A stretch of 18,978 nucleotides of DNA from Tyzzerella sp. UBA1042 (GCA_002316675.1 DCDZ01000063.1:1-18978), one strand, 5' to 3'. Positions 1-8,261 are shown, counted from the stretch's first letter. Translations and numbers: made by a program. Notes: generated by a model from the letters alone, not told the origin.

Positions 1-36
1 TTGACTTTTTATTTGCAGGCTGAAAGATAAGTTCCC

Positions 37-122
37 GGGGCTCCGCCCCAGACCCCGCAAGCCTTTGCAAAGGCTTGACCCAAACTTGATGCGCAAAAAT
101 TTCATTTTTGCAGGGGTTTTTT
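37..122. repeat. Structured interspersed-repeat-like element with nested hairpins
   Basis: This GC-rich non-coding block sits in otherwise AT-rich DNA. It has a GGGGC/GCCCC hairpin with a 3-base loop (37-49). A perfect 18-base palindrome follows at 59-76 (AAGCCTTTGCAAAGGCTT). A GCAAAAAT/ATTTTTGC hairpin with a 3-base loop lies at 93-111, and then GGGG and six T. CCCCGCAA at 53-60 can also pair with TTGC-A-GGGG at 109-116, with one bulged A. That closes the inner hairpins directly before the T-run, so the plus-strand transcript resembles an intrinsic terminator. From memory, similar GGGGCTCxGCCCC/AAGCC...GGCTT modules recur between genes in clostridial genomes; I could not verify this. Whether it terminates the leftward operon is unclear, because the minus strand lacks a matching T-run. 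Confidence 0.5.
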
Positions 123-204
123 ATTTTCAAAATATTTACATTTAATTTTCATAAGACACATGGCAACAGAATAATCAAGGTACATCTTGAACCATACTAC
201 AAAA

Positions 205-1671
205 TTATTTTTCCAAAGTAGAAAAATAATCAGAAACCAGCTGGCGCATACCAAAGGGTGTATTCTGCTCCTCCAGTGCCTTCATTGCCTCATTCTGATA
301 GCGATGGAAAACCTGTTCATAGGGCAAATATTCCCCATCTTCGCCTACTGTCTTTTGCTGGGTCATGGAGCTATCGCCCCCTTCATTTTTTGTGCCGTTT
401 ACTTGGGCATCATAGTCTGTCTTATCCGCAGCCTTTCTGGTGAAAATTTCTTCCTTTTCAACATGGCCGGTTCCTCGTCCGCTTCCTCCGGTACCTTGGC
501 CTTGACCCTGCCCTTCGCCTTGACCTTGCCCTTCGCCTTGCCCCTGCCCTTCGCCTTGACCTTGCCCTTCGCCTTGACCTTGCCCTTCGCCTTGACCTTG
601 CTGCTGACTGCCTTTCCCCAAGGTTTTATTGGCATTCTGCAATGTTTTTTGCAAGCCGGCATTCTGTTGGCTTTGGGCTTTCATTTGCTGAAGCAATCGC
701 TCCATGCTTTCCGCTGACATCTCTCCATTTTCCAACGCCTGTGCCAATTGTTCCAAGGCGCTTGCCAAGGCTTCGTCAGACATTTGCGCCGCCGCTCCAC
801 TCATTTGGCTTCCCAAAGCGGAAAGCTGCTCCTGCGTAAGCTGCTTCATTTGCTCCTGCAGCTTCGCCATTGCCGCCTCCATTGCTTTTGTATCCGCCTT
901 TTCCGCCGCTTCTGCCAAGGGTGCCGTAAGTTCCTGTTTCGCAAATTCTTGGGCTAACTCTTTCAAATCCTTAGCAACACTCTCTTTTTCCAGCTGTTTC
1001 AGCGCCTGCTGTGTTTTCTGCACCTCTGTCTCTCCAGCCTCTTTTGTTGCCGCACGCTTCAGTGCTTTGGAAAGAGCTGTCATTTCTTTTTTCACCAGCG
1101 CTTTGTCCTGTGCAGTAATTCCTTCCTCTTCTTCCACATCCTTCAAAACCTTCTCCACTTGAACCAGCTTTCCTTGGGCATAAGCCTCCGCAGCTTCGTC
1201 CCTTGGCGAAGGAAGGAAGCCTGCCGCTACAGTCAGCGCAATGAAAAGAAACAGCAGTCGAAGGAGTTTTTTAGGCATTTTCAAGCCATAGGCCTTTGCA
1301 AAATGTCCTTCCCTGCCTGCCCGCATTCCATCCTCTATGGCCATTTGCTCTATTTGAGAAAGTTCCGCTTTTTTCAAAAGCTCCAGCGCAGTAATCATGC
1401 GCTCCTGCCCGCCCAAGGCATCCGCCGTTTCTGCGGCTTTTTTCAAATCGGGGCGGGTCACAAGCCCAAAGCCTGCGGCCAAAACAAGGGCAGCAGCAAA
1501 AACCCACAGCACAATCAAAGGGGCCTCGGGTATAAAAACAATTTTTGACACCAGAATAACGGCAAGTCCAATGGTGCTTGCCGCCAACCAGCAATAGACG
1601 AGCTTTTGCAAAAAGCCTTCTAAAAATAATTTTCTTTTCAACGGAGCCAACAGGGTTTGAAATTTGCCCAT
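205..1671 (-). CDS. Membrane-anchored coiled-coil protein with Gly/Gln-rich repeats (DUF4175-like)
   Basis: This 488-residue protein has two N-terminal membrane segments (about residues 25-45 and 50-71) and a third near 137-153. A long Ala/Glu/Lys/Gln-rich coiled-coil region (about 165-350) follows. Then comes a low-complexity tail of EGQGQG repeats (about 358-395) and a short charged C-terminal domain. The N-terminal half, with its ADALGGQERMITALEL stretch between the second and third membrane segments, resembles DUF4175-type proteins; this is a weak assignment from pattern alone. It is the last visible gene of the operon, starting 3 bases after the permease stop, so it is probably co-translated with the ABC transporter and may be an accessory or scaffold subunit. 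No enzymatic motif is visible. The repeats lie on exact 18-bp DNA units, so copy number may vary between strains without breaking the frame. Confidence 0.75.
   Translation of the reverse strand: MGKFQTLLAPLKRKLFLEGFLQKLVYCWLAASTIGLAVILVSKIVFIPEAPLIVLWVFAAALVLAAGFGLVTRPDLKKAAETADALGGQERMITALELLKKAELSQIEQMAIEDGMRAGREGHFAKAYGLKMPKKLLRLLFLFIALTVAAGFLPSPRDEAAEAYAQGKLVQVEKVLKDVEEEEGITAQDKALVKKEMTALSKALKRAATKEAGETEVQKTQQALKQLEKESVAKDLKELAQEFAKQELTAPLAEAAEKADTKAMEAAMAKLQEQMKQLTQEQLSALGSQMSGAAAQMSDEALASALEQLAQALENGEMSAESMERLLQQMKAQSQQNAGLQKTLQNANKTLGKGSQQQGQGEGQGQGEGQGQGEGQGQGEGQGQGEGQGQGQGTGGSGRGTGHVEKEEIFTRKAADKTDYDAQVNGTKNEGGDSSMTQQKTVGEDGEYLPYEQVFHRYQNEAMKALEEQNTPFGMRQLVSDYFSTLEK
499..600 (-). repeat. 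18-bp in-frame tandem repeat encoding EGQGQG
   Basis: Five consecutive 18-base units (499-516, 517-534, 535-552, 553-570, 571-588) follow the pattern GCCTTGACCTTGCCCTTC on the plus strand, and a partial sixth unit follows to about 599. Three units are identical; the other two differ at one (499-516) or two (535-552) positions. Each unit encodes Glu-Gly-Gln-Gly-Gln-Gly on the minus strand. The near-identity at DNA level, including third positions, points to recent slippage or unequal exchange rather than old divergence. Confidence 0.9.
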
Positions 1672-1674
1672 TTC

Positions 1675-2580
1675 TTATGCCTCACTTTTTTTCTTCTTTG
1701 TTTTTGCGCTTTTTTGCTTGCTTCCATGTTCCCCCATAGGATTGATCAGGGCAGCGGCCAATGCAGCAAAAACGAAGCCTACCACCAGCTGAAACGCCAT
1801 ATGCAACAGCCAAAGATTGCTTACCGCCCAATAAAGAAAGGAATTGTTTGAGCTGATTGCATAAAGGTAGAGCCCTCTATTTAATATATTGGTACCAATT
1901 TGGTTATCTATCAGAGAGAAGAAGCCAACCCCGGGATTGGGAATAATTTTAAGCAGTGTGGCAACCGCATTCACCTGCCCATCCCCTCTCACCATCAAGG
2001 GCATTAAAACCAGAATCAACGTACCGAAGCACAACACTCCCGTCACAATATAAACAAGCATAATAGAAACCACGGTTTTTCTATAGATGCAAGAAAAGAA
2101 CACGGAAATACCGCCCAACATAAACGCCGTTGTCAGCGTAAAGCAAATGAGGGTCAAAAGAGAATCGATTCCCAGGCTTCCGAAATAAAACACAATGGAA
2201 AACACCGGCAGTGTGCTGACAATAAGCAACAGCACGAATGCCATAGAGGATAACAGCTTGCCAACTACAATAGACAGGGGGGAAAGCTTGGTTACCAACA
2301 GCAAATCTAAGGTTTGCCGTTCTCTTTCCCCGCTGATGCTTCCTGCCGTAAGGGCCGGCACAGACAGCACAATCAACGCCATCTGTATTGCCGCCAAGGT
2401 AATATACAGATATACCATGCTTTGGGGGTCAAAGGAATACCGGTAGGATTGGAACACGCTGCCGTAAAAGAAAAGGCCTGCCCCCATTGCCATCATAAGG
2501 ATATAAAAGGTTACTACCGCATAGTTTTTCCAACCACGCAGAGAGGTAATTGCCTCTCTTCTTAAAACCGGGTTCATCAT
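1675..2580 (-). CDS. ABC-2 type transporter permease subunit
   Basis: This 301-residue integral membrane protein has about six hydrophobic segments, beginning near residues 20-45 and 57-80, with the last near 262-282. The stretch SGERERQTLDLLLVTKLSPL, just after the second segment, is the cytoplasmic coupling-helix signature of ABC-2/NatB-like permeases, which contact the ATPase. The gene starts at an ATGATG whose first ATGA overlaps the ATPase stop codon by 4 bases (2577-2580), a classic translational-coupling arrangement; either ATG could be used. With the neighbouring ATPase it should form a transporter in the plasma membrane, probably an exporter. The substrate cannot be told. The C-terminus is very basic (KQKSAKTKKKKSEA). 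Confidence 0.9.
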   Translation of the reverse strand: MMNPVLRREAITSLRGWKNYAVVTFYILMMAMGAGLFFYGSVFQSYRYSFDPQSMVYLYITLAAIQMALIVLSVPALTAGSISGERERQTLDLLLVTKLSPLSIVVGKLLSSMAFVLLLIVSTLPVFSIVFYFGSLGIDSLLTLICFTLTTAFMLGGISVFFSCIYRKTVVSIMLVYIVTGVLCFGTLILVLMPLMVRGDGQVNAVATLLKIIPNPGVGFFSLIDNQIGTNILNRGLYLYAISSNNSFLYWAVSNLWLLHMAFQLVVGFVFAALAAALINPMGEHGSKQKSAKTKKKKSEA

Positions 2581-3503
2581 ACGCTTTGCCCTCCCGTCAC
2601 CTGCATAAACACTTCTTCCAAATTCCCTTCCTTTTCCCGGAAGGATAAAAGGGGAATCTCCGCCAACACCAACTGCTTTAAAATATTTGCCAATTCCTCG
2701 TCGGTTCCCGTAAAATCAAACGCAACATCCTTTGTGTTTTCCGAAACAATGCGAACCAAGGGCTGCTCTTTCAAAACTCGAAGAAGGGCCTCCTTTTCCC
2801 CCAAAGGCTGTACATGAATGATTCTTTTGTGGCTCAGTCTTTGCATAATTTCTTGCACGGAGCCTTGGGCCGCTAATTTCCCCTGATTGATAATACATAT
2901 CTCTGTACACATTTCAGCAAGTTCCGGCAAGATATGGGAGCTGATCATAATTGTTTTGCCCAATTCTTTCAGCTGCTTTAATACCTCTTTCACCTCTATT
3001 CTGGCTCTCGGGTCCAGGCCGGAGGCCGGTTCATCCAAAATCAAAAGCTCGGGATCATGCACAAGGCTTCGTGCCAAGCAAAGCCGCTGCTTCATTCCTC
3101 TGGATAAGGAATCCACATAGCTGTCTTTTTTATGGGCCAAATCAACAATTTCTAATAAATTGTCAATGATAGGCTTTCGCTCTTTATATGCAATGCCGTA
3201 AGCCCCGGCATAAAAATCCATATATTCCGTTACCTTCAAATTATCATACACACCAAAAAAGTCAGGCATATACCCAATTTTTTCCCGCAGGGCCCGGGGA
3301 TTTTGAATCACATCCACCTCATCTATGCGCACATTTCCGGAGGTGGCACTTAAGAGCCCCGCCATAATACGCATGGTTGTGGTTTTCCCTGCACCGTTAG
3401 GTCCTACAAAACCGCAGATGGCACCCTTTTCTACGGATACCGTCAGATGATCCACCGCAGTAAATTTCCCATATTTTTTTACTAAATCCTTAATTTCCAA
3501 CAA
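2577..3503 (-). CDS. ABC transporter ATP-binding protein
   Basis: This nucleotide-binding subunit shows Walker A GPNGAGKT (about residues 34-41), the signature LSRGMKQRL, Walker B LLILDEPASGLDP and the H-loop ISSHIL. A C-terminal extension of about 90 residues is typical of the NatA/GldA/CcmA-like group. It energises the ABC-2 permease encoded directly downstream. I place the start at TTG 3503 (308 residues, beginning LEIKDL) because the strong AAGGAGG at 3512-3518 lies 8 bases before it. The in-frame GTG at 3512 overlaps that Shine-Dalgarno and is unlikely to be used. The gene overlaps the 3' end of the preceding gene by 14 bases, so its ribosome binding site lies inside that gene. Confidence 0.93.
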   Translation of the reverse strand: MLEIKDLVKKYGKFTAVDHLTVSVEKGAICGFVGPNGAGKTTTMRIMAGLLSATSGNVRIDEVDVIQNPRALREKIGYMPDFFGVYDNLKVTEYMDFYAGAYGIAYKERKPIIDNLLEIVDLAHKKDSYVDSLSRGMKQRLCLARSLVHDPELLILDEPASGLDPRARIEVKEVLKQLKELGKTIMISSHILPELAEMCTEICIINQGKLAAQGSVQEIMQRLSHKRIIHVQPLGEKEALLRVLKEQPLVRIVSENTKDVAFDFTGTDEELANILKQLVLAEIPLLSFREKEGNLEEVFMQVTGGQSV

Positions 3504-6012
3504 ACAAACCACCTCCTTGCAGCCATAGCTTAGGAATCAGCACTTCACTATCCCGCTGGCAATATACTGTTGCTTTCACAAGATTGTTTTCATCTATATA
3601 TGCCTCCACAGAAAGCGCCTCTCCCAGAGTCACCTCGTCCCAAGCCTGGGTTTTTCTGTTAAACAGCTTCACATTGTCGGGCAGCTTTAACGCAGAGCCT
3701 GTTGGCAACTCCAGTACCATTTGATCAATTCTTACACCCTCCGGCAGCTGATAGCGCAGGCTAAAATCGCCATCCTCAAAGGAATATACTTGAACTCCAT
3801 TCTCCGTTACATTTTCGTAAAATTTTACAGAGGCTTCCACCATACTGCTGAGCCTGATTTCAAAGCTCTCCTGCACAGAAAATTCCAACGGATACTCCTG
3901 CATATACATGGTCATAGAATTCTCTAAAACCGATTTTCCGTTGACCTTTTTCTCTCCGCTCAAAAGCGGTGCATCGCTGTAGCCAAGGAAGGTTACGGGA
4001 ATCAAGTCCGCATTTTGGTTGATCCTATCATAATATTGCTGCTGCAGATCCGCCTGCATATATTTCAAATAGGCATCTTTTCTTGTGATTTCGCCGTTTT
4101 TCAACTGAATTCTGATTTCTTCATAGTCGTAAACACCATAATACGCATTTTCACGCATCATGTCTTCAATGCTCCTATCTACATACAACGTTTCGCCTGC
4201 GTCCAATGAGCCCAAATTCTGTGCATATCCATCCAGCAGCAGCGTCACACCATAAAAATCCACATTGGTGTTATTTAAAATTTCACCAACAAATTTTCCG
4301 TCCTTCATCACAACGGTGCTTTCCACATTCCCCCCTAACTCTATGGTTTGCTGTGTTTTAAAAAACTGGGTGCTCCAGCTTTGGCTATCCGAAAATGTTA
4401 CCTCTGTGGTATCGCCGCATAATATGCGGTAGGCGCACTGATCAATTCCGTCGTTTCCACCGTAATAATTGTAATACCCTTCGTCCATATTTACATCAAT
4501 GGGAATTTTTTCGTCTGAAGTAAAAACCACGTCACCCTTCCCCGAAGACTTGATGGCAACGCCTACATCGGCACCTGCGGCACTTGTACCCTCCTGCATT
4601 TTAACCACAGCAACGGTGTTGAGCAAGCCGTTTTTGTAGGTGCTGCCTTGCGCCAAAATAAATACGAAAACCATGAAAAGGAGCGAAGATATGGGTATCA
4701 AAATCCACCCCTTTTCCCGTTTATCCTTTTTCTTTAAAACAAAGTATAAAAGGGGGCCTGTAATGATAATATAGGCGGCAATTGCGCCAAAAATCAAATA
4801 AACGGAGCCTGCCTCAAAAGGGGGAAAGCCCCCTGCCATAGAGCGCAGACCGTCATAATTTCCTTTGCTTGCGCTGACGGTAACCGCATCCTCCACAGCC
4901 TCCTGCAAAACCTGAGTCAACAAATTCAGTGTTCCGCCTTGTCCCGCCATCGGCGCTTGGGAAAGAGAAAAGTGATTCAGAATCACCTTGCCTTGGCCAA
5001 CCTGAAAAAGAGAAACTACGGGCTGTCCATCCTTCCCCCTAAGCTGGGAAAGGCCCTCGCCCTTAAGCTGTGCCAGTGTAATATCCCCCGCAACACCTGC
5101 CAATTCAGGCACTGTAGTCGTACCCGCCACTTGAATATCCGATAAAAAATCCAAGCCTTTTAAGGTTTTTTGCGCCGCCGCCCCTGTGCCAAGCACCAGT
5201 GTGCCGCCGCTGATCACCCATGCCTGCAATGCCGCCTGCTGTTTTTCCTCTAGGGCCGAAAAATCAAAATCATCCGCTAGAATCACAGAAAAACTGTTCA
5301 TTACCCCAATAGAAGCCGGAAAGGTATCTTCCTCTAAAAAAACAGTATAATTATAATTTCTGTTCAACTCTGTCAGATATTCCCCAGTAGTGCCGCTGTA
5401 CTCATCGTTCACTTTTGAAAGCTGTAACGTGTTTAAATACTTTAAATCCTGAGTGCTTTCACTAAGCACCCCTGTCATAATGGTATTGGGATCCTTTGCC
5501 GTTAAAAATACGAAATCCTGAAACACCTTTTCCCCTTTTTCGTCCACAAGGGTGACATCTATATATTTGTGGATGCTTCCCATAGTCACTTCCATTTCAA
5601 CTGCCTTGGAAGCCCCTTGTTCCAAATCAAGCTTTTGGTAATAGATGACATACTCCTTCTCATCGCCGTTCTCTCTGGTGTAAGCCTTCATTTGTATTTC
5701 TCCGTGAAAAGCCTTTCCTCGATTGGTCACCACACCCAAAACAGGCATGGTTTTTCTCACAATATAGCTTTCCTCAAATCCGACCTCTAACTCCACATCA
5801 AATCTCTCCTGCCCGAAGGCGCTTAGCGACACGATGCTTTCCTCCGGGTTCTGTTCCCCACTGCCCACCGCCTCGGCCGTCACTTCTTGGTCAACAGGTG
5901 CGGCAAAAATGGTAAACGGTGCAATCAGGCTCAAAATCATGATCAATGCCATAAGCAAAGCAATGATTGCAAATATCTTTTTCTTTACTTCCTGTTTTTT
6001 TTGATATTTCAT
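3490..6012 (-). CDS. Large exported membrane protein with amidotransferase-like fold, ABC-associated
   Basis: This 840-residue protein opens with a basic stretch and a hydrophobic signal or anchor (about residues 13-36, ending TIFAAPV). A beta-rich extracytoplasmic region follows. At about 235-345 it contains the pattern SVILADDF...LQAWVISGGTLVLG, typical of the catalytically inert glutamine-amidotransferase-like domains (DUF4350/GldG/BatA type). Two membrane segments follow at about 403-426 and 436-455, separated by KKKDKREKG, and then roughly 385 more residues outside the membrane. I see no catalytic triad. The start at 6012 is chosen because GGAGGG lies a few bases upstream; an in-frame ATG at 6114 lacks this support. 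As first gene of the operon it probably works with the ABC pair, as GldG does with GldA/GldF; that parallel is inference. Confidence 0.75.
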   Translation of the reverse strand: MKYQKKQEVKKKIFAIIALLMALIMILSLIAPFTIFAAPVDQEVTAEAVGSGEQNPEESIVSLSAFGQERFDVELEVGFEESYIVRKTMPVLGVVTNRGKAFHGEIQMKAYTRENGDEKEYVIYYQKLDLEQGASKAVEMEVTMGSIHKYIDVTLVDEKGEKVFQDFVFLTAKDPNTIMTGVLSESTQDLKYLNTLQLSKVNDEYSGTTGEYLTELNRNYNYTVFLEEDTFPASIGVMNSFSVILADDFDFSALEEKQQAALQAWVISGGTLVLGTGAAAQKTLKGLDFLSDIQVAGTTTVPELAGVAGDITLAQLKGEGLSQLRGKDGQPVVSLFQVGQGKVILNHFSLSQAPMAGQGGTLNLLTQVLQEAVEDAVTVSASKGNYDGLRSMAGGFPPFEAGSVYLIFGAIAAYIIITGPLLYFVLKKKDKREKGWILIPISSLLFMVFVFILAQGSTYKNGLLNTVAVVKMQEGTSAAGADVGVAIKSSGKGDVVFTSDEKIPIDVNMDEGYYNYYGGNDGIDQCAYRILCGDTTEVTFSDSQSWSTQFFKTQQTIELGGNVESTVVMKDGKFVGEILNNTNVDFYGVTLLLDGYAQNLGSLDAGETLYVDRSIEDMMRENAYYGVYDYEEIRIQLKNGEITRKDAYLKYMQADLQQQYYDRINQNADLIPVTFLGYSDAPLLSGEKKVNGKSVLENSMTMYMQEYPLEFSVQESFEIRLSSMVEASVKFYENVTENGVQVYSFEDGDFSLRYQLPEGVRIDQMVLELPTGSALKLPDNVKLFNRKTQAWDEVTLGEALSVEAYIDENNLVKATVYCQRDSEVLIPKLWLQGGGLFVGN

Positions 6013-6186
6013 AGTTCCCTCCGTATTTCGGGCGGTGCCGCACAAATCCCCCGGCAGCCTTCCCTTTCTGTGATGTTGCCTTAGCATAAAATTCCAACGC
6101 CCCCGGGGAAGCAATCCGTTTCGGTGTAAGGTTTATGTATATCCGCAGCCGTCCCCACAGCTTGGCGCAAATATTGAACTTCTTTT
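6013..6186 (-). promoter_or_regulatory. GC-rich untranslated leader of the ABC operon
   Basis: About 170 bases separate the putative promoter from the ATG at 6012. The leader is clearly GC-richer than other spacers here and can fold: GGGGA can pair with TCCCC around a CCGAAACGG hairpin, and a CCGGGGG/GCCGGGGG-rich block precedes the ribosome binding site. I compared it by eye with cobalamin, FMN, c-di-AMP, c-di-GMP, THF, glycine and Moco riboswitch consensus cores and found no convincing match. It may be an unassigned regulatory leader or simply a structured 5' UTR. Confidence 0.35.
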
Positions 6187-6195
6187 ATTATACCA
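6187..6195 (-). promoter_or_regulatory. Extended -10 promoter for the ABC operon
   Basis: On the minus strand TGGTATAAT forms a consensus TATAAT with an upstream TGn extension. No good -35 hexamer is present at 17 bases, which is acceptable for extended -10 promoters. It lies just past the 3' end of the helicase gene and about 175 bases before the operon start. Confidence 0.45.
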
Positions 6196-6225
6196 ATGAA
6201 AAGAGACCAATGTTTTAACATTTCC

Positions 6226-8094
6226 TTACGAATTTTCATGTTTTTTTATAAATAATGCCTCTGCATCCAAGCCCATCTCTTTCAAAAATCTGGACGGCTT
6301 GGTTTCTTTTCCGTATCGATTGCGTGGTGCGGACAAGCAAAGCTTTTCTTTTGCTCTTGTAATTGCCACATAAAACAAGCGCCGCTCCTCCTCCAGCGCC
6401 TCCATTGCTTTTTCATGAGGCACCACCCCTTCTGTCAGGGAGGGTAAAAAAACCGCATAAAACTCTAACCCCTTTGCCCCGTGCATGGTAGATAAAGTAA
6501 TGCCCTTTTTCGCTCCCGGCTTCTCTTTCAGCTGCTCCTGCATCTGCCGATGCATTTCCTCAAGGCTCTCCCGGAACGCCTTTATCCCCTCGGCAGTTTT
6601 TGCCAGCTCGGTAATTTCATCCGCAATTTCAAGGAAGGCCCTGCCGCTTGATTTACGGAAGGCGGCATACTCCTCCAAATACTCATCGTAGCCAATCACC
6701 CGTCTGATATAGTTTATGGCATCATAGGGCTTCCGTTTTCCGATTTGAAGTAAATCCTCCCGCAGGGCTTCCAGACTCTCTGCCTGCCATTTTTTTAAAG
6801 AGGGGCATACAAATAAGCTTCTCAGCAAGGTATAGGGCATTCTTTCCGCCTCTTGCAAAATCTCCTTGCTGATGTAGCGTTTCGGTTTGTTTATAATACG
6901 CCGCAAGGCACTATCCGCATCCTCGCTCTCCCCTAAGGAGAGATAGGCCAAAAAATCCTCTGCAATCCAATGGTTATAGATATTCCCGCCGCCGTCACGC
7001 ATGATATATGGAATACCACGGCGGTACAAGGCTCTGGCAAAAGCACCACCTTGCAGGTTGGTGCGGTAAATCACCGCAATTTCATGCAAAGAGAGGCCCT
7101 CTTCCAAAAGACCGCTGATTTTTTCCCCAATGTGTTCCGCCTCTGCCGTGGTATCCTCCGCCAGAAAAAAGGATGCCTTTTCCCCCTTGCCGTTTGCTCC
7201 CTTTAATGCTTTGGCAAAGCGATGTTCATTGCCGCCGATGACCCGCTCCGCCAAAGAGAGAATGCGCTCGCTGGAACGATAATTCACATTCAAAATGACA
7301 CGCTTGCTTTCGGGATACTGTCTTTCAAACTCCAGAAGAAAATCCGGACGGGAACCGCGAAAGCTGTAAATGCTTTGGTCGTCATCTCCCACAACAAATA
7401 GATTATCCTTCGGCGCCGCCAACAGCCGCAGGCATTCATACTGCACTCGGTTGATATCCTGAAATTCGTCTACCATAATATAGGAAAATTTTTTCTGCCA
7501 AAATGCAAGGGTTTCATGATCCTCCATCAAAAGCTCATAGCATTGAATCAGCATATCATCAAAATCCAGCTTTTCATGACGCTCCTTATAGCCGTCATAG
7601 GCCCGATGTATCCGGCGAAACATCTCCTTCTCCATCCCCACAGGGGTAAATTCCATCAAGGGAAGCAGCTCATTTCCCATAAAGGAGGCTTGTATCAAAA
7701 ATTGGGAAATAAATTCCTCGGGGTCGTTTAAACTCCAATTCTGTTCCGCCAAAAGCCTTTGCAAAACCTTCCGTTTTTCCTCTTCCCCAATAATTTGTGC
7801 GGCAGTATATCCTCTTGCCCGGCGTAAAATACGAAAGAACAGACTGTGCAATGTGGCAAACAAAACGCTGTTGCCGCCGCGTCCGCCAAAGCGCTCCTTC
7901 ATCTCCAATGCGGCCGCTTTGGTAAAGGTAACCACCAAAACCCCTTTATTTTTTTCTTTTATTTCCGACAAAATCCGCCGCACTCTGCAAAGGATCACCG
8001 TTGTCTTTCCGCTTCCCGGCCCGGCAAGCACAAGCATCGGCCCAGACTCATGATTTACGGCAATTCTCTGATTTTCATTTAAGCTTTTACTCAT
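6226..8094 (-). CDS. UvrD/PcrA/Rep-type superfamily 1 DNA helicase
   Basis: This 622-residue SF1A helicase should translocate 3'-5' on single-stranded DNA and unwind duplexes during repair or replication restart. Visible motifs in order are the Q-motif (NENQRIAV, 6-13), Walker A GPGSGKTT (25-32), motif Ia VVTFTKAAALEM, motif II DEFQD (209-213), motif III GDDDQSIYSFRG (236-247), motif IV NYRSSERIL, motif V STMHGAKGLEF (535-545) and motif VI VAITRAKEKL (576-585). It is about 100 residues shorter than typical PcrA and lacks the long C-terminal tail that binds RNA polymerase, so it is probably a UvrD-like accessory helicase, not PcrA itself. Start support is GGGGGAG six bases upstream of the ATG. 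It appears monocistronic and is divergent from the glycosyltransferase. No terminator is clear at its 3' end. Confidence 0.93.
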   Translation of the reverse strand: MSKSLNENQRIAVNHESGPMLVLAGPGSGKTTVILCRVRRILSEIKEKNKGVLVVTFTKAAALEMKERFGGRGGNSVLFATLHSLFFRILRRARGYTAAQIIGEEEKRKVLQRLLAEQNWSLNDPEEFISQFLIQASFMGNELLPLMEFTPVGMEKEMFRRIHRAYDGYKERHEKLDFDDMLIQCYELLMEDHETLAFWQKKFSYIMVDEFQDINRVQYECLRLLAAPKDNLFVVGDDDQSIYSFRGSRPDFLLEFERQYPESKRVILNVNYRSSERILSLAERVIGGNEHRFAKALKGANGKGEKASFFLAEDTTAEAEHIGEKISGLLEEGLSLHEIAVIYRTNLQGGAFARALYRRGIPYIMRDGGGNIYNHWIAEDFLAYLSLGESEDADSALRRIINKPKRYISKEILQEAERMPYTLLRSLFVCPSLKKWQAESLEALREDLLQIGKRKPYDAINYIRRVIGYDEYLEEYAAFRKSSGRAFLEIADEITELAKTAEGIKAFRESLEEMHRQMQEQLKEKPGAKKGITLSTMHGAKGLEFYAVFLPSLTEGVVPHEKAMEALEEERRLFYVAITRAKEKLCLSAPRNRYGKETKPSRFLKEMGLDAEALFIKKHENS

Positions 8095-8121
8095 ATCTTA
8101 CTCCCCCATTTTCATGCATAT

Positions 8122-8150
8122 AGTATAGCATAAAACAGGAAATTGGTCAG
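8122..8150 (-). promoter_or_regulatory. Promoter of the helicase gene
   Basis: On the minus strand CTGACC (8145-8150) and TATACT (8122-8127) are separated by 17 bases, ending 27 bases before the helicase ATG. It is divergent from the glycosyltransferase promoter 38 bases away. Confidence 0.5.
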
Positions 8151-8188
8151 GTTAATAAATTCTTCACAAATAAATAAACATTTCTTAG

Positions 8189-8217
8189 TTGTAAAAAAAT
8201 ACGTTGTGTATTAAAAT
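8189..8217 (+). promoter_or_regulatory. Promoter of the glycosyltransferase gene
   Basis: TTGTAA (8189-8194) and TAAAAT (8212-8217) have exactly 17 bases between them. The leader to the ATG at 8262 is about 40 bases and carries AAGGAG 8 bases before the start. Confidence 0.5.
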
Positions 8218-8261
8218 TTCAACAGGACATATTAATCACGACAAACTTAAGGAGCACACTT

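Noticed and set aside
187..717. Plus-strand open frame of 176 codons over the repeat region
   Set aside because: It is antisense to the DUF4175-like gene. Its LPFALT repeats are only the complement of the 18-bp unit, and no ribosome binding site precedes it.
6013..6186. Cobalamin or FMN riboswitch in the ABC operon leader
   Set aside because: The GGGAAGGCTGCCGGGGG stretch hinted at a cobalamin core, but the GCCACTG-type box and the AAGTCAGGAGACCTGCC-type segment are missing.
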